Assembly (NCBI GenBank): GCA_949499105.1
Contig: CATEFX010000018.1
Coordinates: forward strand, 1 to 36,340
Length of the DNA: 36,340 nucleotides
From: Formosa sp. Hel1_33_131
GTDB lineage: Bacteria; Bacteroidota; Bacteroidia; Flavobacteriales; Flavobacteriaceae
Direction: 5' to 3'
The translations under genes and the position numbers were made by a program. The notes under the pieces were generated by a model that searched no databases, had not been told where the DNA came from, and worked only from the letters and a program-made list of their open reading frames with translations. Shown here piece by piece: positions 21,740 to 31,625 of this stretch. Position 1 is the stretch's first letter. Every line of letters begins with the position of its first letter.

Positions 21740-24700
21740 TTAACAAGCCTTAATTCTTAAACTTGAATTGATATACACCAGTATTTTTTTACTGACTTTA
21801 TATCCCATTTCTTGTACAATTTCGGAGTAGGTCGCTAATTGAGCCTCGTATTTGTCGTAATGATCCCCAGTTTTGTAGTCTATAATAACTGCTGTTAAGT
21901 CCTTAAAAAGAACCAATCGGTCTGGGATGATTATGGTTCCAGAGGCAGTCATAATTTCGCGTTCATTATAAACCTCAACATCAGAACAATAGTAAGGCGT
22001 TAATAATGGATGGCTCACAATTGCTTCCAAAGTACTCAAAAGTTCATCGCTTTGAATCGATGAAATCACACCCGCATTCACAAACGCCTGTAACGTGCCC
22101 TCAATATCAGCTTGGGTATAAATCTTAGACATCAGTAAATGAATTAAATTCCCTTTCTCCAGCGCTTCTTTTTGGGATGTATCCCACAAGTACCCTGCAT
22201 TCGTCGCCATAGACACATTGAGGTGCTCTTTAGGAGTCGATATAAATTCGCGTTGAATTACTGTTGGGTGTTTTGCTGATTTTGGTGACTCAATTTTTTC
22301 AAATACTCCAAATTCATAGTCTAGTTTTGTGCTTTCCCAATTTCCAATTGATTTTAGATAATTAATTAAAAGCCCTGAATATGTTTTAAGGTTTTCATCT
22401 CCTTTTTTGGAAACCGAGGCATTGCCTACAATATATAATTGTTCTACGGCTCTCGTAAGTGCAACATATAACAAGTTAATGTTGTCGAGTTCTAATTTTG
22501 ATTGGTGGTCTCTAAAAATGGATTCTCCTACCGAACCGTACGCTTCAAAGTCTTTATTATAATTTAATAAAAAATGCGAAAACGGTGCGTATGACGATTC
22601 CAACGGCATCCATTCTTTTGGCTCCAATTCTTTATAAATGTCTAACTCTGCAAAAGGAAAAATGACCACAGGAAATTCCAATCCCTTCGATTTATGAACA
22701 GTCATAATTTGAACGGCGTTAATGCCCTTTGGAGTCACCACACTTAAACTGTCTTTTTTTAGGGTATAATGGTCTATAAACTGTTGAATACTCGGGGTTG
22801 GCTTTTGAGTGAATTCAAGTACAAAATCTAAAAAAAACTGAATGTAGGCGTTTGATTTTTTTGACAACTGAAAACTACTAATTATATACTCAACAGATTC
22901 ATAAATTGAAAGTTGAAGCGCGGTTGTCGGAGAAAACTGAAGCCCTATAGGTTGTAATGATTTAAAAAAAGCGGTCCGGTTTAACGGAATGGAATTAGAT
23001 CGAAACAAATGAGGATCACCCACCTCATTATGGGCTGAAATATAATTGAGAACCTCCAGTTTTGCATCCGTGTTTGAAGGCTCGTGCAAATAGGTTAATA
23101 GACTAATAATGAATTTTACTTCTGGAGATTGCGCGACTAAAAGGGTCTCGCTCGAAACAATATCAATTCCGTTTTGACTTAATAAGTTTGCTACCGCAAT
23201 CCCTTCTTTACGTTTTCGGACGAGCACACAGATGTCTTTCCATTTAGCGTCTGGAATTGAATCTAAATAGGTGGTAATAATTTTTAGAACTTTTTCTGCA
23301 TATATAAGTTGTTTGTCAGACCCTTTTTCAAATTCTAAAAAAGAAATGTTGACATAGCCAGTTTTAGCATTAAACTCTAACTGAGGAGGTGATTGGTAGA
23401 GCGCTTTGTACGTCTCGTTTGAAAAAGTAACGTCCGATAGATGTCTAAAAAATTTATTATTGAAGTCCACGACTGACTTGCAACTTCTGTAATTTGTTGG
23501 AAGATGAGAAAGCGTGGCGTCAAAAGGAAATTCCGTCGCATTGTTATATAAATTAATAAACTGCTCTGCCTTCCCACCTCTCCAGCGATAAATTGCTTGT
23601 TTGGCATCGCCAACCAACATGGCGCTCCCATTTTCTTCTGCTAATGTATTGGTTAATAATGGCACTAAATTTTCCCATTGCAGTTCTGAAGTATCTTGAA
23701 ACTCATCAATAAAAAAATGATTAAACTTTTCGCCTATTCGCTCATAAATAAAAGGAGCTGGCTGATCTTTTATCTGTTGACTTATAATGGTGTTAAATTC
23801 GGAGATCATTAGAAGGTTTTCTTCGTCTTTGATTGTTTTTAGTTCTTGATGAATCAGGTTTAGGACAGAAAGCGGCGTGGTATTTTTTCGAATATTTTTT
23901 AAATAACGGTAGCGATACACTCCTTGCTTTGTTTTATGAAATGCATCGACAAGTTGAGGGCGAAGTGTATCAATTGCCCCAGCAATATGAGGAAGCGCTT
24001 TTTTGGGGTATAATGACGTCGATTCTATGGACTTTTGCCATACCGAATCAAACTTGATATCAAATTTTTTAGAAGCTAGAGCCTTAAAGTGTTTCGGAAG
24101 CGACCCTCTAGTAAAGTCTGAAAACTCAACACCACTCGCTGAAATCGATTCTAAAACTTGGATTGATTGTTCTACGATTTCTGTCTCAATCGCGTTAATA
24201 TCGTTTGTTAACTTTGTTTTTAGGTCTTGAAAGTCCTGCAACGACCGTTGCGAAAGCGCTTGTAAAAATGGTGCATCAGTTTCGCTGATTAGAAGCTTCG
24301 CAGTTTTGACTAGGTCTAAAGCAATGTTCCAGCTCTTATCATCATCTGCTTTTTCAATTGCAAAGGCAACCAATACTTTTGTGAGCGCCTTGTTTTTACC
24401 GGCTTTTGAGAGCAACCTACTAACTGCTTTTTGGAGTAAATGATCCGTGTCGAGTTCAACTTCAAAATTCATTGGGAGCTTTAAATCAAAAGCAAAGGTT
24501 CGAATCAGTTTTTGAGTAAACTTATCAATGGTTGAGATGTCAAAGGCTGCATAATTATGCAGAATTTTACTTAAGAGTTGTTTGGATTTGGTATGAATGA
24601 TCGTCGGAGAACTCTCCAGCTCGTCCACAACTTGTTCAAATAACGCGTCTGGCTGACTCAAAATTGTTGGCGAAGCAAACATCATCAGTGCTTCTACAAT

Positions 24701-24871
24701 CCGCGTTTTCATTTCATCGACAGCTTTGTTTGTGAAGGTGATTGCTAAAACGTGGCGGTGTGGCAAAAATTCTTTAGAGGTTAAAACTATTTTTAAATAG
24801 TCTTTTACCAAAGTAAATGTTTTACCACTCCCTGCCGAAGCATTATAGATATTGAATGTTGATGCGCTCAC
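21740..24871 (-). CDS. AddA/UvrD-like helicase-nuclease
   Basis: The 1043-residue product is a superfamily 1 helicase with Walker A ASAGSGKT (11-18), motif II IDEFQDTS (about 387-395), motif III GDAKQAIYRWRG (about 417-428), MTVHKSKGLEFPVV and YVALTRA (about 797-803). The C-terminal RecB-like nuclease shows KGNLIHLLMSKIY, IPDRLVLFKD, IIDYKTGD (about 994-1001) and QLATYSEIV. This is the AddA (RexA) layout: helicase plus nuclease in one chain. With the AddB-like protein it would unwind and resect broken DNA ends for RecA. It is divergent from sodA. Confidence 0.93.
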   Translation of the reverse strand: MSASTFNIYNASAGSGKTFTLVKDYLKIVLTSKEFLPHRHVLAITFTNKAVDEMKTRIVEALMMFASPTILSQPDALFEQVVDELESSPTIIHTKSKQLLSKILHNYAAFDISTIDKFTQKLIRTFAFDLKLPMNFEVELDTDHLLQKAVSRLLSKAGKNKALTKVLVAFAIEKADDDKSWNIALDLVKTAKLLISETDAPFLQALSQRSLQDFQDLKTKLTNDINAIETEIVEQSIQVLESISASGVEFSDFTRGSLPKHFKALASKKFDIKFDSVWQKSIESTSLYPKKALPHIAGAIDTLRPQLVDAFHKTKQGVYRYRYLKNIRKNTTPLSVLNLIHQELKTIKDEENLLMISEFNTIISQQIKDQPAPFIYERIGEKFNHFFIDEFQDTSELQWENLVPLLTNTLAEENGSAMLVGDAKQAIYRWRGGKAEQFINLYNNATEFPFDATLSHLPTNYRSCKSVVDFNNKFFRHLSDVTFSNETYKALYQSPPQLEFNAKTGYVNISFLEFEKGSDKQLIYAEKVLKIITTYLDSIPDAKWKDICVLVRKRKEGIAVANLLSQNGIDIVSSETLLVAQSPEVKFIISLLTYLHEPSNTDAKLEVLNYISAHNEVGDPHLFRSNSIPLNRTAFFKSLQPIGLQFSPTTALQLSIYESVEYIISSFQLSKKSNAYIQFFLDFVLEFTQKPTPSIQQFIDHYTLKKDSLSVVTPKGINAVQIMTVHKSKGLEFPVVIFPFAELDIYKELEPKEWMPLESSYAPFSHFLLNYNKDFEAYGSVGESIFRDHQSKLELDNINLLYVALTRAVEQLYIVGNASVSKKGDENLKTYSGLLINYLKSIGNWESTKLDYEFGVFEKIESPKSAKHPTVIQREFISTPKEHLNVSMATNAGYLWDTSQKEALEKGNLIHLLMSKIYTQADIEGTLQAFVNAGVISSIQSDELLSTLEAIVSHPLLTPYYCSDVEVYNEREIMTASGTIIIPDRLVLFKDLTAVIIDYKTGDHYDKYEAQLATYSEIVQEMGYKVSKKILVYINSSLRIKAC

Positions 24872-24938
24872 TAAATAAAATTTATACCAAAATAAACAAT
24901 CTTAATTATATAAGCTCGTAATTTTTATTTGATTATTG

Positions 24939-24946
24939 TAAATTTG
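24939..24946 (+). promoter_or_regulatory. -7 box TAAATTTG upstream of sodA
   Basis: Fits TAnnTTTG and lies 33 nt before the ATG. A clear -33 TTG is not visible. Confidence 0.6.
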
Positions 24947-24979
24947 AGCGAATCATTTAAACACTTAAAATAAATTCTT

Positions 24980-25588
24980 ATGGCTTTTGAATTACCAAAA
25001 TTAAATTATGCTTATGATGCACTAGAGCCTCATATTGATGCTCGAACAATGGAAATCCACCATTCTAAACATCATAACGGCTATACCAACAATCTAAATG
25101 CGGCCATTGCAGGCACCGATTTAGAAAACAACTCCATAGAAGCAATTCTTGGAAACTTAGACATGTCTAATAAAGCAGTACGAAACAACGGAGGTGGGTT
25201 TTATAACCACTCATTGTTTTGGAACGTCATGAATCCTGAAGGGAAGGAAGCACTTTCTGGGGAGTTGAAAGACGCAATTGTTGCGGCTTATGGATCTTTT
25301 GAAGATTTTAAAACTGCTTTTAGTAAGGCGGCTGCAACTCAGTTTGGGTCCGGATGGGCATGGTTATGTGTGCACAAAGGCGGAAAGGTCGAAGTTTGTT
25401 CTACACCAAACCAAGACAACCCATTAATGCCAGGTGTATCTTGTGACGGAACTCCAATCTTAGGATTAGATGTTTGGGAGCATGCTTATTACTTGAATTA
25501 CCAAAATCGTCGTCCTGATTATATTAATGCATTCTTTGAGGTCATTAATTGGAAAGAAGTTGAGGCTCGTTTTCAAGCTGCAAAATAA
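24980..25588 (+). CDS. sodA: Superoxide dismutase, Mn-type by residues
   Basis: The 202-residue protein has the full Fe/Mn-SOD fold without a signal peptide, so it is cytosolic. It converts superoxide to oxygen and hydrogen peroxide. The metal ligands are His27 (MEIHHSKHH), His77 ([11 protein letters not shown]), Asp164 and His168 (DVWEHAYY). GGG before FYNH instead of AAQ, and Gln145 in STPNQDNP, resemble the Mn-type signature rather than the Fe-type; cambialistic use cannot be excluded. It has its own promoter and terminator. Confidence 0.96.
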   Translation: MAFELPKLNYAYDALEPHIDARTMEIHHSKHHNGYTNNLNAAIAGTDLENNSIEAILGNLDMSNKAVRNNGGGFYNHSLFWNVMNPEGKEALSGELKDAIVAAYGSFEDFKTAFSKAAATQFGSGWAWLCVHKGGKVEVCSTPNQDNPLMPGVSCDGTPILGLDVWEHAYYLNYQNRRPDYINAFFEVINWKEVEARFQAAK

Positions 25589-25610
25589 GCTTTAGGAAAC
25601 ACTAGAAAAT

Positions 25611-25640
25611 AAAAAAGGTGAACTTGCGTTCACCTTTTTT
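25611..25640 (+). terminator. Rho-independent terminator of sodA
   Basis: AAAAAAGGTGAAC and GTTCACCTTTTTT form a perfect 13-bp stem with loop TTGC. Confidence 0.88.
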
Positions 25641-25762
25641 GCCCCAAATCTACCATGAACTTAACCTACTTATGTTATGGTGAGTCAAATATAGAAGTTT
25701 AATACATAGTAGAAGCTTATTTTAGATGAACTGCAGTTTTATTAGATAAAGTGTATTTTCTA

Positions 25763-27661
25763 TCAGTAAGCTCTTTCGTTATTCCCTTCAAAAAAGTTGA
25801 TAAAGGCCCGATTGACAACGCGATTTCCACCTGGTGTTGGATAATTTCCTGTGAAATACCAGTCCCCTAAATTTTTTGGACAAGCAATGTGTAGGTTTTC
25901 TATGGGTTGAAAAATAATTTTGACCTCCGCTTTAATCCCGTCTTCACTTAACAGTTCTGCTATTTTATCAGAGAGCTGTTCGGGGGTGAAGGGTGCATAA
26001 ATTTCTTTCACGAAATTTTGAACCGCTGTATCTAATAAGTTTTCTTGTGCTTTACATCGCGTGTAGATCTCTTCAACCAAGTGGTACTTGTTTTGATCTT
26101 CTAATAATGATAGTGCTGCTCTAAACGCCACCAACCCTTCAAGGTTTGCCATGTCAATTCCATAACAATCTGGATACCGAATTTGCGGAGCTGAAGACAC
26201 CACAACGATTCGCTTGGGTGACAAACGGTCCATCATTTTTAGGATACTTTTCTTTAAAGTCGTGCCTCGAACGATGCTATCATCAATAATCACAAGGTTG
26301 TCCTCTGGCTTAATAACGCCATAAGTCACATCATACACATGTGCAACCAAATCATCGCGGCTGCTATCTTCTGTAATAAAAGTTCGAAGCTTAACGTCTT
26401 TGATGGCTATTTTTTCGATACGTGTACGTTCTGAAAGGATTTGAGTCACATTTTCAGCAGACAGTGAGCGCGTTCCTTTTAATATTTTTTCAGTTTTCTT
26501 TTTGTTTAAATACTCTTCTACTTCTTCAATCATTCCAAAGAATGAGGTTTCTGCCGTATTAGGAATGTAAGAGAATACCGTATTTTTTATATCATAATCG
26601 ACTTGCTTCAACACTTCGGGAACGATCAGCTTTCCAAGCAATTTTCGTTCTTGATAGATTTCAGCGTCACTCCCTCTCGAAAAATAAATTCGCTCAAACG
26701 AACATGCTTGGCGTTCTAAAGGCTTTAAAATTTGATCGATAGACGTTTCCCCAGATTTTTTGGTGATAATCGCCGTTCCTGGTGGTAATTCATGAACCTG
26801 ATCAAAGTCAACATTAAAAACCGTTTGAATCACAGGGCGCTCTGAAGCCACTACAACCACCTCATCGTCCATATAATAATACGCCGGGCGAATCCCCGAA
26901 GGGTCTCTTAAAACAAAAGAATCGCCATGACCTAGAAGTCCAGCCATTGCATACCCACCGTCCCAATTTTTGGCCGCTTTGGTTAATATTTTCTTGAGAT
27001 TGAGTCGTTCTGCAATCAATGGCGAACACTCCATTTTGTTATACCCTTCTTTTTTAAGCTTTTTGTATAATTTTGAAACCGCATCATCTAGAAAATGTCC
27101 TATTTTCTCCATGATGGTAATTGTATCCGTGTACTCTTTAGGGTGCTGTCCAATTTCAACAAGATTTTTAAACAAACTCTTAACATTGGTCATATTAAAG
27201 TTTCCTGCCAAAATTACATTTCGATGCATCCAGTTATTCTGTCTCAAAAAAGGATGAACACTTTCAACGCTGTTTTTTCCAAACGTCCCATATCGGACAT
27301 GCCCTAATAAAACTTCCCCTAAATAAGGTACTATCTTTTTTTGTGCCTCCGTATCATCAGCCACTTCAGGGTGGGCTTCTAACACATCATTGATACGCAA
27401 ATTGATTTGCGAAAAAATATCTTGAATGGGTTGTTGAGCGACTGAGCGTACACGGCTTATGTAGCGCTCTCCGGGCTGCATGTCTAGTTTTATACTGGCA
27501 AACCCTGCGCCATCTTGACCACGGTTGTGCTGCTTTTCCATAATAAGGTACATCTTATTAATGCCATAAAAAGCCGTTCCGTACTTCTTTTTGTAAAAAT
27601 CTAATGGTTTTAAAAGTCTGATGTGTGCAATTCCACATTCATGTTTTATAGCATCGCTCAT
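25763..27661 (-). CDS. purF: Amidophosphoribosyltransferase-like protein (long form)
   Basis: The 632-residue product has an N-terminal class II glutamine amidotransferase domain: Cys9 of ECGIAHIRLL as nucleophile after propeptide removal, HNRGQDGAGF, LGHVRYGTFG, LAGNFNMTNV. A phosphoribosyltransferase domain follows with the PRPP motif IIDDSIVRGTT (about 458-468) and YPDCYGIDM. The reaction is PRPP plus glutamine to 5-phosphoribosylamine, the first purine step. It is about 130 residues longer than typical PurF (~500), with extra sequence both before the PRPP motif and at the C-terminus. Long paralogues of this kind exist in Flavobacteria beside a standard PurF, so the exact role is less sure than the family. 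Confidence 0.88.
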   Translation of the reverse strand: MSDAIKHECGIAHIRLLKPLDFYKKKYGTAFYGINKMYLIMEKQHNRGQDGAGFASIKLDMQPGERYISRVRSVAQQPIQDIFSQINLRINDVLEAHPEVADDTEAQKKIVPYLGEVLLGHVRYGTFGKNSVESVHPFLRQNNWMHRNVILAGNFNMTNVKSLFKNLVEIGQHPKEYTDTITIMEKIGHFLDDAVSKLYKKLKKEGYNKMECSPLIAERLNLKKILTKAAKNWDGGYAMAGLLGHGDSFVLRDPSGIRPAYYYMDDEVVVVASERPVIQTVFNVDFDQVHELPPGTAIITKKSGETSIDQILKPLERQACSFERIYFSRGSDAEIYQERKLLGKLIVPEVLKQVDYDIKNTVFSYIPNTAETSFFGMIEEVEEYLNKKKTEKILKGTRSLSAENVTQILSERTRIEKIAIKDVKLRTFITEDSSRDDLVAHVYDVTYGVIKPEDNLVIIDDSIVRGTTLKKSILKMMDRLSPKRIVVVSSAPQIRYPDCYGIDMANLEGLVAFRAALSLLEDQNKYHLVEEIYTRCKAQENLLDTAVQNFVKEIYAPFTPEQLSDKIAELLSEDGIKAEVKIIFQPIENLHIACPKNLGDWYFTGNYPTPGGNRVVNRAFINFFEGNNERAY

Positions 27662-27700
27662 TGAAGTGTTTTATTAGATATTTAAATATTATTAAAAAAG

Positions 27701-27724
27701 AAACGCGCCAAATATGGCGCGTTT
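27701..27724 (-). terminator. Rho-independent terminator of the PfkB kinase gene
   Basis: AAACGCGCCA and TGGCGCGTTT form a perfect 10-bp stem with loop AATA. On the minus strand CTTTTTTAAT follows. Confidence 0.85.
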
Positions 27725-27726
27725 TA

Positions 27727-28656
27727 TTAGTTTGTTAATTCAATTTCAAATTGCGTTAATTCTTTAAACGCTTTGAGGCGGTCGCTTATTTCTTCAGGCC
27801 TCAGTGATTCAAGGCGCTCCGTTCCAAATTTTTCGACACAAAATGAGGCAAGCGTGGATCCGTAGATAACCGCTTTTTTCATGTTTTCAAATGATATGTT
27901 TTCTGATTGTGCTAAAAACCCTGCAAAGCCTCCTGCAAAAGTATCTCCTGCGCCTGTAGGATCAAAAACAGACTCTAATGGCAATGCCGGCGCACAAAAC
28001 ACATTGGAATGGTTAAATAGCAATGCACCGTGTTCTCCTTTTTTGATTACTACATATTCTGGGCCCATGGCGTGAATTTTTTGAGCAGCCTTTACTAATG
28101 AGTGTTCTCCTGTAAGTTGACGCGCTTCTTCGTCGTTAATGGTAATAACATCGACGCGTTTGATTACTTCAATCAGCGGTTCGAGTGCATTGTCCATCCA
28201 AAAATTCATGGTGTCCAAAATAACTAATGTCGAAGCATTTGTCATTTGATCTAAAACACTCGATTGAACAAACGGATGTAAATTTCCTAACACCAAAATA
28301 CTTGCATCTTGGTATGTTTCGGGAACTATGGGTTGAAAATTTTCTAATACGTTGAGCTCTGTTGCTAATGTATCTCTAGAGTTCATGTCATTGTGATAGC
28401 GTCCACTCCAAAAAAATGTTTTGCCTTCTTTGATCATTTCAATGCTAGAAATATCAATGTCTCTATCTGAAAAAAGATCTAAATAAGTTTGAGGGAAATC
28501 GCCACCAACAACAGAAACAATGGCGCTGTCAATATCAAATTGCGAGGCTGAAAGCCCTATGTATGAGGCAGATCCACCAAGAATTTTATCGGTTTTTCCA
28601 AAAGGGGTTTCAACGGCATCAAATGCTACAGTGCCTACAATTACTAGTTTACTCAT
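27727..28656 (-). CDS. PfkB-family sugar/nucleoside kinase
   Basis: The 309-residue ribokinase-like protein has the N-terminal GGSASYIGLSASQF region and the PfkB signature 2 DPTGAGDTFAGGF starting at residue 232 (catalytic Asp238 with the GAGD anion hole). It phosphorylates a sugar or nucleoside with ATP; the substrate cannot be read from the sequence. Its position between PurF-like and RNase H genes is part of a conserved-looking flavobacterial block and does not show its substrate. TAACTTTG precedes the start. Confidence 0.92.
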   Translation of the reverse strand: MSKLVIVGTVAFDAVETPFGKTDKILGGSASYIGLSASQFDIDSAIVSVVGGDFPQTYLDLFSDRDIDISSIEMIKEGKTFFWSGRYHNDMNSRDTLATELNVLENFQPIVPETYQDASILVLGNLHPFVQSSVLDQMTNASTLVILDTMNFWMDNALEPLIEVIKRVDVITINDEEARQLTGEHSLVKAAQKIHAMGPEYVVIKKGEHGALLFNHSNVFCAPALPLESVFDPTGAGDTFAGGFAGFLAQSENISFENMKKAVIYGSTLASFCVEKFGTERLESLRPEEISDRLKAFKELTQFEIELTN

Positions 28657-28679
28657 AAAATACTATAAAAATTAAAGCG

Positions 28680-28687
28680 CAAAGTTA
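28680..28687 (-). promoter_or_regulatory. -7 box TAACTTTG upstream of the PfkB kinase gene
   Basis: The minus strand reads TAACTTTG, a perfect TAnnTTTG match, 23 nt before the start codon. No -33 TTG at the right spacing. Confidence 0.6.
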
Positions 28688-28737
28688 CGCATTTTTTAGT
28701 CTTAATAAAAGTATATTACTTAGAGGAATGACATAAC

Positions 28738-29379
28738 TTATTTGCGTCCAAAATCTGCCGGGATTTCACCCCATGCTTTGGTTTCCCATTTCACGATAGT
28801 CGTTGTATACGTATTACTTTTGAGCCACTTCACAGCGCGATCTACAAGATCAAACAACAGTGCGTTTTTAGGGGATCTCGGTAATTTTGTGTTACACTGT
28901 TTTTTTTTGACCCAACTCATTGCCGTTCTTGAGTCTGTATACAGAATTCGTTGACTGTCTTTTTGTTTTAAAAGTGCCAATCCATGTACCAGTGCCAAAA
29001 ACTCACCAATATTATTAGTTCCCTGGTCAAATGGGCCTTTATGAAATAGCTGTTTTTTAGACTGAGTGTCCACACCTCGATACTCCATTATTCCTGGGTT
29101 TCCACTCGATGCAGCATCGACAGCTATCGAGTTGTAGTTAGGCTGACCTATCAGTTTCAAGCGCGCCTCGGAGAGACCGGTGGTGAACTTTTTAGACTTA
29201 CCTATGTAGTCCCTGTAATTTCCTTGGAGTGCCGTTTTTGCAGATTCAGCAGTTAAAAAAGACTTGTATTGAGCTCCTTCAAAATTAGAGATTTGTGATT
29301 TACATTCGTTCCACGTTTCAAAAACACCTGTATGGTGTCCTTTCCAAACGGTATAATATTTCTTTTTGGATTTAGACAT
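28738..29379 (-). CDS. Ribonuclease H1-type protein with viroplasmin (caulimovirus-like) N-terminus
   Basis: The 213-residue product has a basic N-terminal hybrid-binding/viroplasmin domain (KKYYTVWKGHHTGVFETW, then AQYKSFLTAESAKTAL). An RNase H domain follows with IAVDAASSGNPG (first catalytic Asp), NIGEFLALVHGL (Glu) and LYTDSRTAMSWV (Asp). It degrades RNA in RNA:DNA hybrids. The final catalytic Asp is probably that in EIPADFGRK. The start codon overlaps the end of purN by 8 nt, so the two are translationally coupled. Confidence 0.93.
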   Translation of the reverse strand: MSKSKKKYYTVWKGHHTGVFETWNECKSQISNFEGAQYKSFLTAESAKTALQGNYRDYIGKSKKFTTGLSEARLKLIGQPNYNSIAVDAASSGNPGIMEYRGVDTQSKKQLFHKGPFDQGTNNIGEFLALVHGLALLKQKDSQRILYTDSRTAMSWVKKKQCNTKLPRSPKNALLFDLVDRAVKWLKSNTYTTTIVKWETKAWGEIPADFGRK

Positions 29380-29938
29380 CAGACAAAAGAATATTTTGAA
29401 TGACTTTTGGAAAATGTTCCATTTCTAATTGATGGATTTTAGCGGCTACCTCAGTCGATGAGTCTGTTTTGTGAACGGCGCATTTGGCCTGAAAAACAAT
29501 GGCGCCTTCGTCATAGTGTTCATTGACGTAATGAATCGTAACCCCGGTTTCTGATTCGTTGTTTTTAACGACCGCATCGTGCACATGCATGCCATACATC
29601 CCTTTTCCACCATATTTTGGCAATAACGCAGGATGAATATTCACCACTTTATTTTTATAAGTTCCCAGTAAATGCTCTGGAAATTTCCATAAAAACCCCG
29701 CTAAAACGATTAAGTCAATATCTGCTAAATTATCAATCCCCCATTTAGCGTCATTAAGTTGCGTTTTATTAAAAACAACCGTTTTAACCTCCAATGCAGC
29801 CGCACGCTCTAAAACCAGCGCTTTTGGGTTGTTTGTAAGCACCAAAACAACCGATGCCGTTTTGGTGTTTTTAAAATACTTAATGATGTTTTCTGCATTG
29901 GTTCCAGATCCAGAAGCAAAAACTGCAATGTGTTTCAT
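29372..29938 (-). CDS. purN: Phosphoribosylglycinamide formyltransferase PurN
   Basis: The 188-residue enzyme transfers a formyl group from 10-formyl-THF to GAR in purine synthesis. It shows the N-terminal GSGTNAENI phosphate loop, the catalytic Asn100 and His102 in VVNIHPALLP, and Asp143 in NEHYDEGAIVFQ, matching Asn106/His108/Asp144 of the E. coli enzyme. Cytosolic. First gene of a minus-strand operon with the RNase H gene; divergent from acpP. Confidence 0.95.
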   Translation of the reverse strand: MKHIAVFASGSGTNAENIIKYFKNTKTASVVLVLTNNPKALVLERAAALEVKTVVFNKTQLNDAKWGIDNLADIDLIVLAGFLWKFPEHLLGTYKNKVVNIHPALLPKYGGKGMYGMHVHDAVVKNNESETGVTIHYVNEHYDEGAIVFQAKCAVHKTDSSTEVAAKIHQLEMEHFPKVIQNILLSDV

Positions 29939-30080
29939 TAAAAAATTTTAGGATTGAAATTCTTTAACAAAAAAAAGAAAAAGAATCCACAATAAGAAGC
30001 AAAAACACAATAGTTAACTTAATAAGACACAAATAAGTGCACATTTTTGAAGTAATGATGCGTTTTAATGTAAAGTTTTT

Positions 30081-30088
30081 TATTTTTG
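30081..30088 (+). promoter_or_regulatory. -7 box TATTTTTG upstream of acpP
   Basis: Fits TAnnTTTG, 30 nt before the ATG. It would drive acpP-fabF-rnc. Confidence 0.65.
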
Positions 30089-30118
30089 CAATCTAATTAA
30101 AACTTAAAATTAAATATT

Positions 30119-30352
30119 ATGTCAGACATTGCATCAAGAGTAAAAGCGATTATCGTGGACAAATTGGGCGTTGATGAAAACGAAGTAGTAACAGAAGCTA
30201 GCTTCACAAACGACCTTGGCGCAGATTCGTTAGATACTGTAGAGCTCATAATGGAATTTGAAAAAGAATTCGACATTCAAATCCCAGACGACCAAGCAGA
30301 AAACATTGCGACTGTAGGTCAAGCTGTTTCATATATTGAAGCTGCAAAATAA
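30119..30352 (+). CDS. acpP: Acyl carrier protein
   Basis: The 77-residue acidic protein carries the 4'-phosphopantetheine site Ser37 in [10 protein letters not shown]. It holds growing acyl chains for fatty-acid synthesis. It lies 16 nt upstream of fabF, the usual order, so the two are cotranscribed. Confidence 0.98.
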   Translation: MSDIASRVKAIIVDKLGVDENEVVTEASFTNDLGADSLDTVELIMEFEKEFDIQIPDDQAENIATVGQAVSYIEAAK

Positions 30353-30368
30353 TACCTTTTAATTTTTT

Positions 30369-31619
30369 ATGGAACTAAAGCGAGTTGTAGTAACAGGTCT
30401 TGGGGCATTGACTCCTATTGGCAATACGAAAGACGCTTATTGGGACGCCCTAATAAGTGGAAAAAGCGGTTGTGCGCCTGTGACGTATTTTGATACCGAA
30501 CATTTCAAAACAAAATTTGCTTGTGAACTAAAAAATTTCGATGTATCGGACTTCTTTGATCGTAAAGAAGCCCGTAAAATGGATCGGTTTGCGCAATATG
30601 CTATGGTGGCTTCTGACGAAGCCATCATAGATGCCAAACTAGATTTAGACGCTATCAATAAACTTAGAGTTGGTGTGATTTGGGGTGCTGGAATTGGTGG
30701 AATCGAAACCTTCCAAAACGAAGTGATGAACTTTGCCAATGGCAATGGAACCCCAAGATTCAATCCCTTTTTTATCCCTAAAATGATTGCAGATATCGCC
30801 CCAGGTAATATCTCTATCAAACATGGATTTATGGGGCCAAACTATACGACCGTATCGGCATGTGCCTCTTCGGCCAATGCTATTTTTGACGCTTTAAATT
30901 TAATTCGTCTTGGGCATTGTGATGTCATTGTTAGTGGTGGTAGCGAGGCTACGATCAACCAATCAGGTATGGGTGGATTCAATGCCATGCATGCACTCTC
31001 AACAAGAAATGAAAGCCCAGAAACTGCTTCAAGACCTTTTGACGGAACCCGAGATGGGTTTGTTTTAGGAGAAGGTGCAGGAGCGCTTATCTTAGAAGAA
31101 TACGAACACGCCAAAGCTAGAGGCGCTAAAATCTATGCAGAACTTATTGGTGGTGGGCTCTCTTCAGATGCTTATCATATGACCGCTCCGCACCCCGATG
31201 GCGTTGGTGTTATTGCAGTCATGAAAAATTGTCTTGAGAATGCAGGGTTAAATCCTGAAGATGTAGACGCTATTAACACCCATGGAACTTCGACTCCACT
31301 AGGGGACGTCGCAGAACTGAAAGCCATTAAAGAAGTTTTTGGATCTCATGCCAAAAACATAAATATTAATTCTACCAAATCCATGACTGGTCACTTACTT
31401 GGTGCCGCTGGAGCGATTGAAGCCATTGCAGCTATTTTATCAATAGAGCATGGCATTATTCCTCCAACGATCAATCATACCACTCCAGACGAAAACATTG
31501 ATCCTGAATTAAATCTTACCTTAAATAAAGCTCAAAAGCGAGACGTTAACGTTGTGATGAGCAATACGTTTGGTTTTGGTGGTCACAATGCGTGTGTTGT
31601 TTTCAAAAAACTTGATTAA
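30369..31619 (+). CDS. fabF: Beta-ketoacyl-ACP synthase II FabF
   Basis: The 416-residue thiolase-fold condensing enzyme elongates acyl-ACP with malonyl-ACP. The catalytic triad is visible: Cys165 (SACASSANA), His305 (NTHGTSTPLGD) and His342 (MTGHLLGAAGA). It is full length with the VVVTGLGALTPIG start, lies directly behind acpP, and is followed 6 nt later by rnc. Confidence 0.98.
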   Translation: MELKRVVVTGLGALTPIGNTKDAYWDALISGKSGCAPVTYFDTEHFKTKFACELKNFDVSDFFDRKEARKMDRFAQYAMVASDEAIIDAKLDLDAINKLRVGVIWGAGIGGIETFQNEVMNFANGNGTPRFNPFFIPKMIADIAPGNISIKHGFMGPNYTTVSACASSANAIFDALNLIRLGHCDVIVSGGSEATINQSGMGGFNAMHALSTRNESPETASRPFDGTRDGFVLGEGAGALILEEYEHAKARGAKIYAELIGGGLSSDAYHMTAPHPDGVGVIAVMKNCLENAGLNPEDVDAINTHGTSTPLGDVAELKAIKEVFGSHAKNININSTKSMTGHLLGAAGAIEAIAAILSIEHGIIPPTINHTTPDENIDPELNLTLNKAQKRDVNVVMSNTFGFGGHNACVVFKKLD

Positions 31620-31625
31620 AATTAT

